In this document: positions 17,729 through 26,079 of the stretch, in pieces
How positions within the stretch are numbered: the first letter of the stretch is position 1
How the letters are laid out: each line of letters starts with the position of its first letter
DNA from: Comamonadaceae bacterium ALPHA2B
Lineage (GTDB): Bacteria; Pseudomonadota; Gammaproteobacteria; Burkholderiales; Burkholderiaceae_C
Assembly: GCA_005503065.1 (NCBI GenBank)
Contig: SCOE01000006.1
Location: forward strand, 124,001-188,000
DNA length: 64,000 nt
Direction: 5' to 3'
Translations under genes and position numbers: made by a program
Notes under the pieces: generated by a model
What the model saw: only the letters and a program-made list of their open reading frames with translations
The model's database searches: none
What the model was told of the DNA's origin: nothing

Positions 17729-18759
17729 TGGTCGCGTCGTCGAGCGACGAAATCACGGCCGGCCTCGGCCGCGTGATGGCGCGCCGCTTCGGCTCGCCCG
17801 GCGAAGTGCGCGGCCTGCAGCGCCTGACGGCCGGCGGCACCAAGGCCACCTGGTCCTTCGACTGGGTCGCGCCGGGCCAGGGGCCTCAGCCGCTGATCCT
17901 GCAGCAGACACCCGCGCGTTGCGCTGCTGCTGGTTCCGTGCCCAAACTGAGCGGTGCACAGGAGGCTGCATTGATGCAGACCGCCCGCGCCGCCGGAACG
18001 CCTGCCCCCGTGGTGGAGGCGGTGCTCACGCCGGAGGACGGCCTGGGCGAGGGCTACGTCACCGGCCGGGTGGCCGGCGAGACGCTGGGCCGCCGCATCC
18101 TGCGCGACGAAGCCTTCGCCGAAGCCCGCGCCCGCATGGCCGGCCAGTGCGGCGACATCCTCGCCACGATCCACCGCACTCCGACCGCGGAGCTGTCCTT
18201 CCTGCAGACCTTCACGCCTGCAGAAGAACTGGCGGCCTACCGCGCGCTGCTCGACGGATGCGGCGTGCGTCATGCCGCACTCGATCACGCGGTGGCCTGG
18301 ATCGGGCGCCATCTGCCGCCACCGGTGCCGCCCGCGCTGGTGCATGCCGACTTCCGCACCGGCAACCTCGTCGTCGGCCCCGAGGGCGTGCGCTGCGTGC
18401 TGGACTGGGAGATCGCCCGCATCGGGGATCCCATGCAGGACCTGGGCGTGCTGTGCATGCGCACGTGGCGCTTCGGCGGCCCCGGCGAGGTGGGCGGCTT
18501 CGGCGCGCGCGATGGGCTCTATGCCGCCTACGAGTCGGCCTCCGGGCGGCGTGTCGATCCGCAGCGGGTGCGCTTCTGGGAGGCGTTCGCCAACCTCAAG
18601 TGGGCCATCGCCTGTGCCCGCCGCGGCAGCCAGAAGCGGCCCAATGGCCGTGCCGCCAGCCTGGAACTCGCCGCCATCGGCCGCCGCATGGAGGAGCCGC
18701 TGTGGGACTTCCTGAACCTGGTCGCGCCGCCGCAGTCGGCGCCGGAGGTTGCGCTTTGA
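17728..18759 (+). CDS. APH-family phosphotransferase, LvaA/ACAD11-kinase type
   Basis: The 343-residue protein is an aminoglycoside phosphotransferase-fold kinase. The catalytic loop HADFRTGNLVV (Asp208, Asn213) and the metal-binding LDWEIARIGDPMQDLG (Asp226) are intact. Family members tied to acyl-CoA metabolism phosphorylate the hydroxyl of 4-hydroxyacyl-CoAs: LvaA with LvaB in Pseudomonas, and the kinase domain of ACAD10/11. Its neighbours support this reading: a ligase and two dehydrogenases precede it, and a DUF6285 gene follows. The ATG overlaps the ligase stop by one base. Antibiotic resistance is not suggested. Confidence 0.87.
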   Translation: MVASSSDEITAGLGRVMARRFGSPGEVRGLQRLTAGGTKATWSFDWVAPGQGPQPLILQQTPARCAAAGSVPKLSGAQEAALMQTARAAGTPAPVVEAVLTPEDGLGEGYVTGRVAGETLGRRILRDEAFAEARARMAGQCGDILATIHRTPTAELSFLQTFTPAEELAAYRALLDGCGVRHAALDHAVAWIGRHLPPPVPPALVHADFRTGNLVVGPEGVRCVLDWEIARIGDPMQDLGVLCMRTWRFGGPGEVGGFGARDGLYAAYESASGRRVDPQRVRFWEAFANLKWAIACARRGSQKRPNGRAASLELAAIGRRMEEPLWDFLNLVAPPQSAPEVAL

Positions 18760-19187
18760 GCGCTCCCGCCGCAGGCGAGGCCGAAGGCCACCCGGCGCCC
18801 GCACGGGTGCCGCCGGCCGAGGTGCTGCTGGACGCCGCAGCCGATTACCTCGACCAGGAACTGCGACCTTCGCTGGAGGGCTATCACGCCTTCCAGCTGC
18901 GGGTGTGCGTCAACGTGCTGCGGCTCGTGGCCCGCGAACTGCGCCTGGGGCCGGCGGCCGATGCGCGGGCGCTTGCCAGCCTGGCCGTGCTGCTGGGCAG
19001 GGGCGCGGAGGCCGGCGTGCAGGCGAATGCCCCCGCGCTGGACGAGGCCTTGCGCGCGGCAATCGCTTCCGGGGCATTGCCGCTCGATTCGCCGGCGCTG
19101 CTGGCGCATCTGCGCTGCAGCCTGCGGGATGCGCTCGCGATCAACAACCCACGGTGGGTGCAGCCGGCCGCCGACAACGGCGCTTAG
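18756..19187 (+). CDS. DUF6285 protein, LvaB-like kinase partner
   Basis: The small helical protein has about 143 residues. The segments PPAEVLLDAAADYLDQELRP near the N-terminus and SLRDALAINNPRWV at the end match the DUF6285 pattern. LvaB of the levulinate pathway, which the APH kinase LvaA needs for activity, belongs to this family as I remember it. The TTG start at 18756 overlaps the kinase stop; a GTG at 18807 is the alternative. Its position directly after the kinase supports a complex. Confidence 0.75.
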   Translation: MSAPAAGEAEGHPAPARVPPAEVLLDAAADYLDQELRPSLEGYHAFQLRVCVNVLRLVARELRLGPAADARALASLAVLLGRGAEAGVQANAPALDEALRAAIASGALPLDSPALLAHLRCSLRDALAINNPRWVQPAADNGA

Positions 19188-19263
19188 GCCTCGGCGCCGC
19201 TGCAGCGCCCGGGATGCCTCCGCGTAATTCCCGAGCGTCCGTGGCTGACTTGCTGATAACTTG

Positions 19264-19280
19264 TATGGTTCAACCAATTA
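19264..19280. promoter_or_regulatory. Operator site 6 upstream of Bug copy 2
   Basis: TATGGTTCAACCAATTA contains ATGGT-TCA-ACCAA. It ends 12 bases before the ATG of the Bug gene, so a bound repressor could block initiation or early elongation. Confidence 0.8.
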
Positions 19281-19291
19281 GAGAGACAAAT

Positions 19292-20257
19292 ATGGATATT
19301 TCTCGGCGACAGGTGCTGGCGGCCGGCCTGGCCACCCTGGGCGGCGGCGCTGCCACGGCGGCCCGCGCCCAGGGCTACCCCAACAACGTCATCCGCTTCA
19401 TCATTCCGACACCGCCGGGTGGCGGCCATGACGTCATGATGCGGCTGGTCGGCCAGAAGCTCACCGAGCGGCTGGGGCAGCCGGTGATTGTGGAGTCCAA
19501 GCCCGGCGCCACCGGTGCCATCGCCGCCCAAGCGGTGGCCCGGGCCGCCCCCGACGGCTACACCCTGCTGCTGGCCTACAGCGCCTTTCTCACCAACCTG
19601 CTGCTGCTGTCCAAGCCGGGCTACCGGCTGGAGGACTTCAGCACCGTGGGCATGCTTGCCATCACGCCGATCGCCCTGGGCATCAGCGAGAACCTGGCGG
19701 CCTCCACGCTGCGGCAGTACGTCGCCGTGGCCAAGACGCGGCCGGGGCAGATCGCCTATGCCTCCTACGGCCAGGGGTCGGGCGGGCACTTCGTGGGCGA
19801 GCTGTTCAACATGGCCGCCGGCATCGAGACCATCCATGTGCCCTACAAGGGCGAGGCGCCCGCGCTGCAGGACGTGATCGGCGGCCAGGTGCAGGCCGTG
19901 TGCGCCTCCATCGGCGGCACCAAGCGCTATCCGGGCCGCATCCGCACGCTGGCCGTGGCTTCGGCCGAGCGCTCGCCCAGCTATCCCGATGTGCCCACCT
20001 TCGCCGAGCTTGGCTATCCCGGCGTGGACATGCCGGGCTGGGCAGCGCTGATGGCGCCGGCCGGCACGCCCAAGGCCGTCGTGGACCTGCTCACGAAGGA
20101 GGTCAACGACATCGTGCTGCTGCCCGACGTCAAGGCCAAGCTCGCCGAGCTGGGCTTCGATTCGGTCGGCTGGGCGCCCGATCGCACGCAGGCCTTCTTC
20201 AAGGCGCAGACGGCGAGCTCGGAAAAGCTGGTTCGCTCGGGGCGCGTGAAGCTCTGA
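19292..20257 (+). CDS. Bug/TctC-family periplasmic solute-binding protein (copy 2)
   Basis: The 321-residue protein has a Tat-like signal peptide (SRRQVLAAGLATLGGG, cleavage after ARA) and the family start YPNNVIRFIIPTPPGGGHD. The pocket loop is PTPPGGGHD rather than PYxxGGxxD, and VPYKGEAPALQD follows in the middle of the protein. The ATG at 19292 was chosen because it is just downstream of the operator and directly precedes the signal peptide, although the frame stays open upstream. It is probably monocistronic. The ligand is unknown. Confidence 0.92.
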   Translation: MDISRRQVLAAGLATLGGGAATAARAQGYPNNVIRFIIPTPPGGGHDVMMRLVGQKLTERLGQPVIVESKPGATGAIAAQAVARAAPDGYTLLLAYSAFLTNLLLLSKPGYRLEDFSTVGMLAITPIALGISENLAASTLRQYVAVAKTRPGQIAYASYGQGSGGHFVGELFNMAAGIETIHVPYKGEAPALQDVIGGQVQAVCASIGGTKRYPGRIRTLAVASAERSPSYPDVPTFAELGYPGVDMPGWAALMAPAGTPKAVVDLLTKEVNDIVLLPDVKAKLAELGFDSVGWAPDRTQAFFKAQTASSEKLVRSGRVKL

Positions 20258-20293
20258 CGCACGAGGGCGGGGTGCCGATGCGCGCCCGCGTCC

Positions 20294-20790
20294 TCACCAG
20301 CTGGGGCCGTACCGTGCCTTCGCCGAAGGATTCGGCGCGCCGATGCGCAGCAGCCTTGAAGCCATGGCTGCCACGCCGGCGTCGAATTCGCGCTTGGCCC
20401 GGCTCAGTTGCGCGCGGCTGTCCATCTCGGCGGCCAGGCTGGCGCTCGCGAGTTCCAGCGCGATGTTGACGATGCGCTTGTTGGTGGACGCCGCCGACCA
20501 CATCGCCGCTCAGCGGCAGACGCTTGGCCCATTGGGGTCTCACGTTCTAGACATGTGATTGGGCGCAGAGCCCACGGCGCGCGTGGCTGGGAAGCCGATG
20601 CGGGCGTTGTCCGCAGCGGCCACCATGTCGCAGTACAGCGCCAGGTCGGTGCCGTCGGCCACGCAATGGCCATGCACCTTGGCAATCACCGGCTTGTGCA
20701 GCGTGAAGGGCGTGCGCAGCAGCTCCTGGAAGCGACCCCGGCATCGACCGTCAGGCCGACAAAGCGCGATTCGCCTCGCCACTTGCCCAT
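20294..20790 (-). pseudogene. Decayed enoyl-CoA hydratase gene
   Basis: Pieces of one crotonase-family protein lie in three frames on the (-) strand. An N-terminal start (MGKWRGESRFVGLTVDAGVA) at 20790 overlaps the stop of the upstream flavoprotein as TGATG. A middle part (TPFTLHKPVIAKVHGHC, then ALYCDMVAAADNARIGFPATRA) ends at a stop at 20540. A short RPQWAKRLPLSGD piece follows, then a C-terminal part with NKRIVNIALELAS. Large internal deletions and frameshifts separate them. The intact gene would have been the third cistron of the Bug/KstD-like operon. Confidence 0.75.
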
Positions 20791-22568
20791 CAGGCCACCT
20801 GCCGCGGCCGGGCCGCCGGGGCCCTGGGCGTGGGTCCCGCGCCCGCGGCCGGTGCCGTGTGCCGGGCCTCGTCGGCAATGTGGTTGGCCGTGAGGTAGGC
20901 GAAGGCCATGTTGGGCCCGTGCGTGATGCCGGCCGCGGGGTAATTGCCGCCCATCACGCTGGCGCGGTCGTTGCCGGCGGCATAGAGGCCGGGAATGGCG
21001 CTGCCGTCGCGGCGCAGAACTTCGCCAGTGACGGCGGTCGTCAGGCCGTCGAAGGTGCCCAGGTCGCCCATCAGCAGCTTGATGGCATAGAAGGGCCCCT
21101 GGGTCAGGGGCGCCACGCAAGGGTTGGGCACATGGTCGGGGTCGGCCAGGTAGCGATTGAAGCTGGTGCTTCCACGCTGGAAGGCCGGGTCCTCGCCACG
21201 CACCGCGTGCAGGTTGTAGTCGGCCACGGTGCGGGCCAGGCCTTCGGGATCGATGCCTGCGTTGCGGGCCAGCTCCTCCAGGGTGCGGCCCCGCAGGAGG
21301 TAGCCGTTGCGCAGCAGCGCCCCGTGTGGAATGGGGGCCGGCTTGACGTAGCCCAGCCCGTACTTGTTCAGCGCCGCCTGGTCGCAGACCAGCCACATCG
21401 CGGTTTCGGGCATGCCCTCGCAGGCCAGGTGCAGGGCGGCGCCCACGTCATGGTACGAATTGGATTCGTTGGTGAAGCGCTGTCCGTCCGCCAGCACGCC
21501 GATCACGCCGGGCTTGTAGCGGTCCAGCAGGTGCGGGAACACGCCCGTCTGGCCGCCGCCGAAGTCCACGTGGGTGACGGGCATCCAGGCTGCGGGCTCC
21601 TGAAAGCGGATCTCCACCACGCCGCCGGCCTCCTCGGCCATGGCGCAGCCGTCGCCGGTGTTGCTCTCCGGCGTGGGCGACAGGTGCCGGTGGCCGCGCC
21701 GCAGGTGGGGATAGGCCTGCGCGATGCGGCGGGCGTCGTGCGGGAAGCCGCCGCAGGCGAGGATCACGCCATGCCGCGCGCGCAGCGTGCGCCCGGCCCC
21801 GTCCGGTCCGGCCACCACGCCGACGACGCGCCCGTGCTCCACCAGCAGCCGCCGCGCCGGCATGCCGGTGAGGATGGGGATGCCCAAATCAAGGGCCGAC
21901 TGGGCCAGCCGTGCCGCGAGCGCATTGCCGCTGGTGACCTGCACGGCACGGCGGTAGAGCAGCAGCTCCTTGAGATGATTGGCCAGGCGCCGCGCCACGT
22001 AGAAAAAGGAAGTGAGCGACTTCGTGGCCCGGAAGAAGTGCTTCAGGTCCGCGTTGGACGAGTTGAACATCATCCCCATGAAGGTGATGCTTCGCAGTGG
22101 CGGCTTGAGCCGTGGCATGTCCTTGCCCAGGCCGCGGATGTCGTAGGGCTTGGCCAGGATCGAGCGGCCCACGTCGGCGCCACCGGGCGCGGTGGGGTGG
22201 TAGTCGGGATAGAGCGTGGGCACGAACTGCATGGCCGTCTCGCGCTCCAGGAAATCCACCATGCGCGGACCGTTCTCGATGAAGGCCTCCACGGCGGCGG
22301 CGTCGTAGAACTGCCCGGTCTCGGCCTGCATGAAGGTGCGCACCTGCTCGGCGGTGTCGGACGGGTTCTGCCGGAGGCCGTGGTGGGTCAGGGGTATCCA
22401 CAGCACGCCGCCCGACAGCGCCGTGGTGCCGCCGAAGACGGGCTCCTTCTCGAGCACCACCACGTCCAGCCCGCGCTTGCGGGCGGTGATGGCGGCGGTG
22501 AGGCCGGCCGCGCCGGAGCCGACGACCACCAGGTCGTGCTCGGCAGCCTCTATGGCAAGGGTGTTCAT
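20790..22568 (-). CDS. KstD-like FAD-binding dehydrogenase (copy 2)
   Basis: The 592-residue flavoprotein has the FAD motif VVVGSGAAGLTAAI (residues 14-27), GGTTALSGGVLWIP after it, and the C-terminal GLYAAGNDRASVMGG. The segment FYAIKLLMGDLGTFDGL matches the KstD active-site block in which a tyrosine precedes GDLGT, so this copy is closer to true 3-ketosteroid delta-1-dehydrogenases than copy 1. It should introduce a C=C next to a ketone. It overlaps the Bug gene upstream (ATGA) and precedes the decayed hydratase. The last 25 residues (Ala/Pro/Arg-rich) look like an extension. Confidence 0.87.
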   Translation of the reverse strand: MNTLAIEAAEHDLVVVGSGAAGLTAAITARKRGLDVVVLEKEPVFGGTTALSGGVLWIPLTHHGLRQNPSDTAEQVRTFMQAETGQFYDAAAVEAFIENGPRMVDFLERETAMQFVPTLYPDYHPTAPGGADVGRSILAKPYDIRGLGKDMPRLKPPLRSITFMGMMFNSSNADLKHFFRATKSLTSFFYVARRLANHLKELLLYRRAVQVTSGNALAARLAQSALDLGIPILTGMPARRLLVEHGRVVGVVAGPDGAGRTLRARHGVILACGGFPHDARRIAQAYPHLRRGHRHLSPTPESNTGDGCAMAEEAGGVVEIRFQEPAAWMPVTHVDFGGGQTGVFPHLLDRYKPGVIGVLADGQRFTNESNSYHDVGAALHLACEGMPETAMWLVCDQAALNKYGLGYVKPAPIPHGALLRNGYLLRGRTLEELARNAGIDPEGLARTVADYNLHAVRGEDPAFQRGSTSFNRYLADPDHVPNPCVAPLTQGPFYAIKLLMGDLGTFDGLTTAVTGEVLRRDGSAIPGLYAAGNDRASVMGGNYPAAGITHGPNMAFAYLTANHIADEARHTAPAAGAGPTPRAPAARPRQVA

Positions 22569-23539
22569 TCCGCCTTGATGTTGAACTGGGTGACGATGTC
22601 GCGCAGCTGATCGGACTCGGTCTTCATTATCTGGGCGAACTCGGCCGGACTGGTGGTGCGGGCCACGGCGCCGGTCGCCAGCAGCCGGGTCTTGAGCCCG
22701 TCGTCGGCCATGACCTTGCGGAAGGCGGCATTGAGCCGTTCGACCACCGCGTCGGGCGTTCCTGCAGGCGCCATGACGCCGAACCAGGCCTGGGCCTCGT
22801 AGCCGGGCACGGCGCGGTTCAGGGGGGGCGTGCCCGGTACCACGCTGGAGGGCTCCCTGGTGCCGACGCCGAGCAGCTTCAGGTTGCCCTGCTGCACCTG
22901 GCCCAGCATGGCCGAGGAGGGCGTGGTCACCAGCATCTGCACCTCGCCCGTGCGCGCCGCGAGGGTGGAGGCCGCCTCGCCCTTGTAGGGAATGTGTTCG
23001 GCCTTGATGCCCGACAGCTGGATGAGCCGGGCCGTGGACAGGTGGCCGTAGGAGGCCGTGCCGGCCGAGGCGTACATCACGCCCTTGGGTTGCTTGCGCG
23101 CCCAGTCGAAGAAGCTCTTGGCGTCGTCCGCCGGCACCGCCTTGTTGACCACCAGCACCATGGGCACCACCGAGGTCAGGGTCACCGGCCGCAGGTCCTT
23201 GAAGGCGTCGTAGCCGGCCTTGTCGTTGAGCAGCGGCGTGGTCAGCACGCCGTTGTTGGGGTAGAGCAGGGTGTAGCCGTCGGGTCGGGCGCGCGCCACC
23301 ATCTGGGCAGCGATGGCGCCCGAGGCGCCGGGGCGGTTGTCCACCACGATGGGCTGGCCCAGTTCCTTGCCCAGCGCGTCCTGGAACATGCGCACCTGGC
23401 CGTCGCTGGTGCCGCCGGCCGCATAGGGCACGACGATGGTGATGGGTCGGCTCGGATAGGGCTCCTGGGCGGCGGCAAGTGCCGGCGCCGTGGCGGCGAG
23501 CGCGAGGCAGAAGATTCGGGCGGCGGTCCGGCGGTGCAT
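22565..23539 (-). CDS. Bug/TctC-family periplasmic solute-binding protein (copy 3)
   Basis: The 324-residue protein has a Sec-type signal peptide (hydrophobic run ending ALAAA) followed by YPSRPITIVVPYAAGGTSDG, with the pocket loop PYAAGGTSD. The family block HIPYKGEAAST is in the middle. Cotranscription with the KstD-like gene (ATGA overlap) suggests that its ligand is related to the flavoprotein substrate, which is inference. An operator lies 35 bases upstream. Confidence 0.92.
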   Translation of the reverse strand: MHRRTAARIFCLALAATAPALAAAQEPYPSRPITIVVPYAAGGTSDGQVRMFQDALGKELGQPIVVDNRPGASGAIAAQMVARARPDGYTLLYPNNGVLTTPLLNDKAGYDAFKDLRPVTLTSVVPMVLVVNKAVPADDAKSFFDWARKQPKGVMYASAGTASYGHLSTARLIQLSGIKAEHIPYKGEAASTLAARTGEVQMLVTTPSSAMLGQVQQGNLKLLGVGTREPSSVVPGTPPLNRAVPGYEAQAWFGVMAPAGTPDAVVERLNAAFRKVMADDGLKTRLLATGAVARTTSPAEFAQIMKTESDQLRDIVTQFNIKAE

Positions 23540-23573
23540 GCGTTGTCTCTCTTTATCGGGGCGTCGTGGTTTT

Positions 23574-23590
23574 CAATGGTTGGTCCATTG
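23574..23590. promoter_or_regulatory. Operator site 7 upstream of Bug copy 3
   Basis: CAATGGTTGGTCCATTG has perfect six-base outer arms (CAATGG/CCATTG) and one departure from the TGGT-N3-ACCA core. Confidence 0.7.
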
Positions 23591-23676
23591 GAATTTTGGC
23601 CCGTCCCCGATGGCCGGCCAAGTAGGGGTTGACCGGAGTCGGCCCCGACAGCGGCCCGTGCCGGCCTCCTATTCCG

Positions 23677-24156
23677 TCAGCCGGCCGTCGGGCGGCAGCG
23701 GTACATGTTGCCGATCAACATCGTGTGCACCGTCTCGCCGCGTTGGTTCTTGACGATGCGTTCGCAAGTCACGATCCCCTTCGTCCCGCTGCTGGTGAGT
23801 TTCTTCTCCACCGGCGTGATCAACGCATGGATGGTGTCGCCGGCCTTCACCGGCAGGTGCATGCGCCACTGGTCCAGGCCCGTCATGGCGATGATGGTGC
23901 CGTCGTTGATGCCGGTCAGGCACTGCAGCCCGCCCACGATGGCCAGTACCAGGGGGCCATGCGCGATGGGCTCGCCATAGGACTGGGTCTTGCAGAACTC
24001 GTGGTCGATATGTGGCGCGTTGTGGTCGCCCGACAGGCAGGCAAAGTTGACGATATCGGTCAGCGTGACCGTGCGGCGCGAGGTGACGATGGTCTCGCCG
24101 ATCTCGAAATCCTCGAAATACATCCCGCGCGGTGTGCGCTCGTAGGCGTAGGACAT
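23677..24156 (-). CDS. MaoC-like (R)-specific enoyl-CoA hydratase, single hotdog
   Basis: The 159-residue protein shows the hydratase motif FACLSGDHNAPHIDHEF with the catalytic Asp and His, then GEPIAHGPL. This size fits a single hotdog domain that works as a dimer. It adds water to 2-enoyl-CoAs and could act in a side branch of the beta-oxidation route. It is alone behind its own operator, downstream of the two GntR genes but separated from them by about 175 bases. Confidence 0.88.
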   Translation of the reverse strand: MSYAYERTPRGMYFEDFEIGETIVTSRRTVTLTDIVNFACLSGDHNAPHIDHEFCKTQSYGEPIAHGPLVLAIVGGLQCLTGINDGTIIAMTGLDQWRMHLPVKAGDTIHALITPVEKKLTSSGTKGIVTCERIVKNQRGETVHTMLIGNMYRCRPTAG

Positions 24157-24192
24157 GGTGGTGGCCGCACGGCTGAATGCCGTGCTGATGTC

Positions 24193-24207
24193 AATGGTAG
24201 AGCCATT
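24193..24207. promoter_or_regulatory. Operator site 8 upstream of the MaoC gene
   Basis: AATGGTAGAGCCATT has arms AATGG/CCATT around TAGAG, with one change from the core. On the (-) strand a TAGAAT overlaps its edge and may be the -10. Confidence 0.7.
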
Positions 24208-24330
24208 CTAGGCCCGACACACACGGGCGCGCAACGCGGCCGCGCGGGCGAGCGGCCTAGGGCGTCCGCCGCAGGAAGGCGGTGAAGCAATAAAAGGAAA
24301 AGGGAAGCGGGGCACAGGCCCGCGCGGCGC

Positions 24331-25158
24331 TCAGCGCTTCTTCGCAGGCGCGCGACTGCGGGGCAGTGGCGCAGCCGCGGCGTCATCCATTGCCAGGTGG
24401 GAGAGGTAGCCCTTCTGCAGTCGCTTGAGGCTGGCCTCCATCTCGGCCACGGCAGCGGCGACGTCGCGCGCCTCCAGGTGCTTGAGGAAGCGCTTGCGCG
24501 AGGGCAGCACGAAGGCATTCTCGTACTCGCCCAGGGTCTGGATGAATCGGCTGAGCACAGCCATCAGGCTGTCCATCATCAGCACCATGAGCGGATTGCC
24601 GGTCATGCGCGCCAGGATGCGGTGGAAGTCCAGGTGCATCTCGGCGCGGCGCTGGAAGTCGCCGTCCTTCATGGCTTGGGCGGCGGCGTCGACGTTCTTG
24701 CGCAGCGCCTCCAGGTCCGCGGGCGTGGCCCGGCTGCAGGCCTCCCGAACGATCACCGATTCGAGCCAGATGCGCGCCTCGGTGAGGTGGGCGGGGGTGA
24801 TGGTGCCGATGTGGTAGAGGTCCATCAGGCTGGTGGTGATGGCCAGGCCCGAGCCTTCGCTGATGAAGGCGCCGCCGCTGGCGCCCTTCTGCAGCCGCAC
24901 AAGTCCGGCATGCTCCAGCGAGCGCAAGGCCTCGCGCAGGGTGTTGCGCGAGACCCCGAACTGCACCGCCAGCGCCCGTTCGGCGGGCAGGCGGCTGCCG
25001 ACCTTCAGTCGTCCCTCGGCCAGCTCCGTACGGATCTGATCGGCGATCTCCTCGAAGGCGCGGGCCGAGCGCACGGCCTGGAAGCGCACCGCGGGCGCTG
25101 CCGCGCCGGCCGGTGACGTGGCGGATCGGACGGGAGGGGATGAAGTCTTGGTTGCCAT
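24331..25158 (-). CDS. GntR-family regulator, FadR/FCD type (copy 2)
   Basis: The 275-residue protein has an N-terminal extension of about 30 residues, then a winged helix with LPAERALAVQFGVSRNTLRE and a helical FCD domain (the metal-site histidines are probably those in EMHLDFHRI). The C-terminus is Ala/Arg/Lys-rich. It follows copy 3 with a 17-base gap, so the two are cotranscribed and could form a two-regulator switch. Its target is probably the TGGT-N3-ACCA palindrome spread over the island. The ATG at 25158 was chosen over much longer open-frame options. Confidence 0.9.
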   Translation of the reverse strand: MATKTSSPPVRSATSPAGAAAPAVRFQAVRSARAFEEIADQIRTELAEGRLKVGSRLPAERALAVQFGVSRNTLREALRSLEHAGLVRLQKGASGGAFISEGSGLAITTSLMDLYHIGTITPAHLTEARIWLESVIVREACSRATPADLEALRKNVDAAAQAMKDGDFQRRAEMHLDFHRILARMTGNPLMVLMMDSLMAVLSRFIQTLGEYENAFVLPSRKRFLKHLEARDVAAAVAEMEASLKRLQKGYLSHLAMDDAAAAPLPRSRAPAKKR

Positions 25159-25175
25159 GGGTCTGGAGATGGGGA

Positions 25176-26000
25176 TCAAGCGGCCCGGCGGGCGGCCGTG
25201 CGCCGGGCCGCCTTCTTGCTTTCGCTTTCGAGGTAGTCGTTGATGAGCTTGAGGTGCGCCGTCATGGCTGCCGCCGCCGCCGTCGCATCGCGCGCGCGCA
25301 GGTGCGTGAGCACCTTGCGACGAACCTGCATGAAGTCCTTGCGCGGCCTCGGGTCCACCTGGGCCAGCAGGCCGCGGATGATCTCCGACAGCGCATCGAC
25401 CATGGCGGCGAACACCTCGTTGTGGGTGGCCTGGGCGATGAGCTGGTAGAAGCGGATCACCGAACGGGTGTTGCGAGAGCCGTGGCCCTGCAGGAACAGG
25501 TCCGTGTGGTAGTCGATGTCGGCCTCGATCGCGTCGATCTCCTCTTCGGTCGCCCGTTCGCAGGCCAGGCGGATGGCCACCGCCATCAGTTCGATGCGCG
25601 CTTCGGTGACGTGGGCGATCGATACCTGCTGCAGCGACACCATGTCGCGCACGGTCTGGGTCAGGCCGGTGGGCCTTCCGTTGCGGATGAAGAAACCGCC
25701 GTTCAGGCCGGTGACGGCCTCCACCACGCCGGCCGATTCCAGGCTGCGCAGCGCCTCGCGCACGGCGCTGCGGCTGACGTCGAACTGCTCTGCCAGATCC
25801 TTCTCGGCAGGCAGCCGGTCGCCGGGGCGCAGCTCGCCGCGGGCGAGCTGTTCGCGGATCTGGTTGCAGACCTCTTCGAAGGTGCGGCGGGTGCGCACCG
25901 GCTGGAACAGCGGGGTGACGGCTGGCTCGGCGACGGCGGCCGTGGGCCCGGGGCCGGCTTTGGCGCGCTGTGCGGACTGGGAGATGCGCTTCGTCGGCAT
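25176..26000 (-). CDS. GntR-family regulator, FadR/FCD type (copy 3)
   Basis: The 274-residue protein has the winged helix with LPAEKDLAEQFDVSRSAVRE followed by GGFFIRNGRP and an FCD domain. It resembles copy 2 in the DNA-binding part (both have REALRSLE), so both may read the same operator. The ATG at 26000 was chosen because AAAGAGG stands about nine bases ahead of it; an upstream ATG at 26021 would place that ribosome site inside the coding region. A degenerate operator-like sequence (TTGGATGAACCT, 26000-26011) overlaps the start and may allow autoregulation. Confidence 0.9.
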   Translation of the reverse strand: MPTKRISQSAQRAKAGPGPTAAVAEPAVTPLFQPVRTRRTFEEVCNQIREQLARGELRPGDRLPAEKDLAEQFDVSRSAVREALRSLESAGVVEAVTGLNGGFFIRNGRPTGLTQTVRDMVSLQQVSIAHVTEARIELMAVAIRLACERATEEEIDAIEADIDYHTDLFLQGHGSRNTRSVIRFYQLIAQATHNEVFAAMVDALSEIIRGLLAQVDPRPRKDFMQVRRKVLTHLRARDATAAAAAMTAHLKLINDYLESESKKAARRTAARRAA

Positions 26001-26079
26001 TGGATGAACCTCTTTGGGCAATCGTAATACAGCGACGATGCGCTCCCGACCCGGGAGCCGGCCCCACAGCGGGTCGCGC

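Noticed and set aside
17728-18759. The APH-type kinase as an aminoglycoside resistance gene
   Set aside because: Its neighbours are acyl-CoA enzymes and a DUF6285 gene, and its sequence is of the acyl-CoA-linked group.
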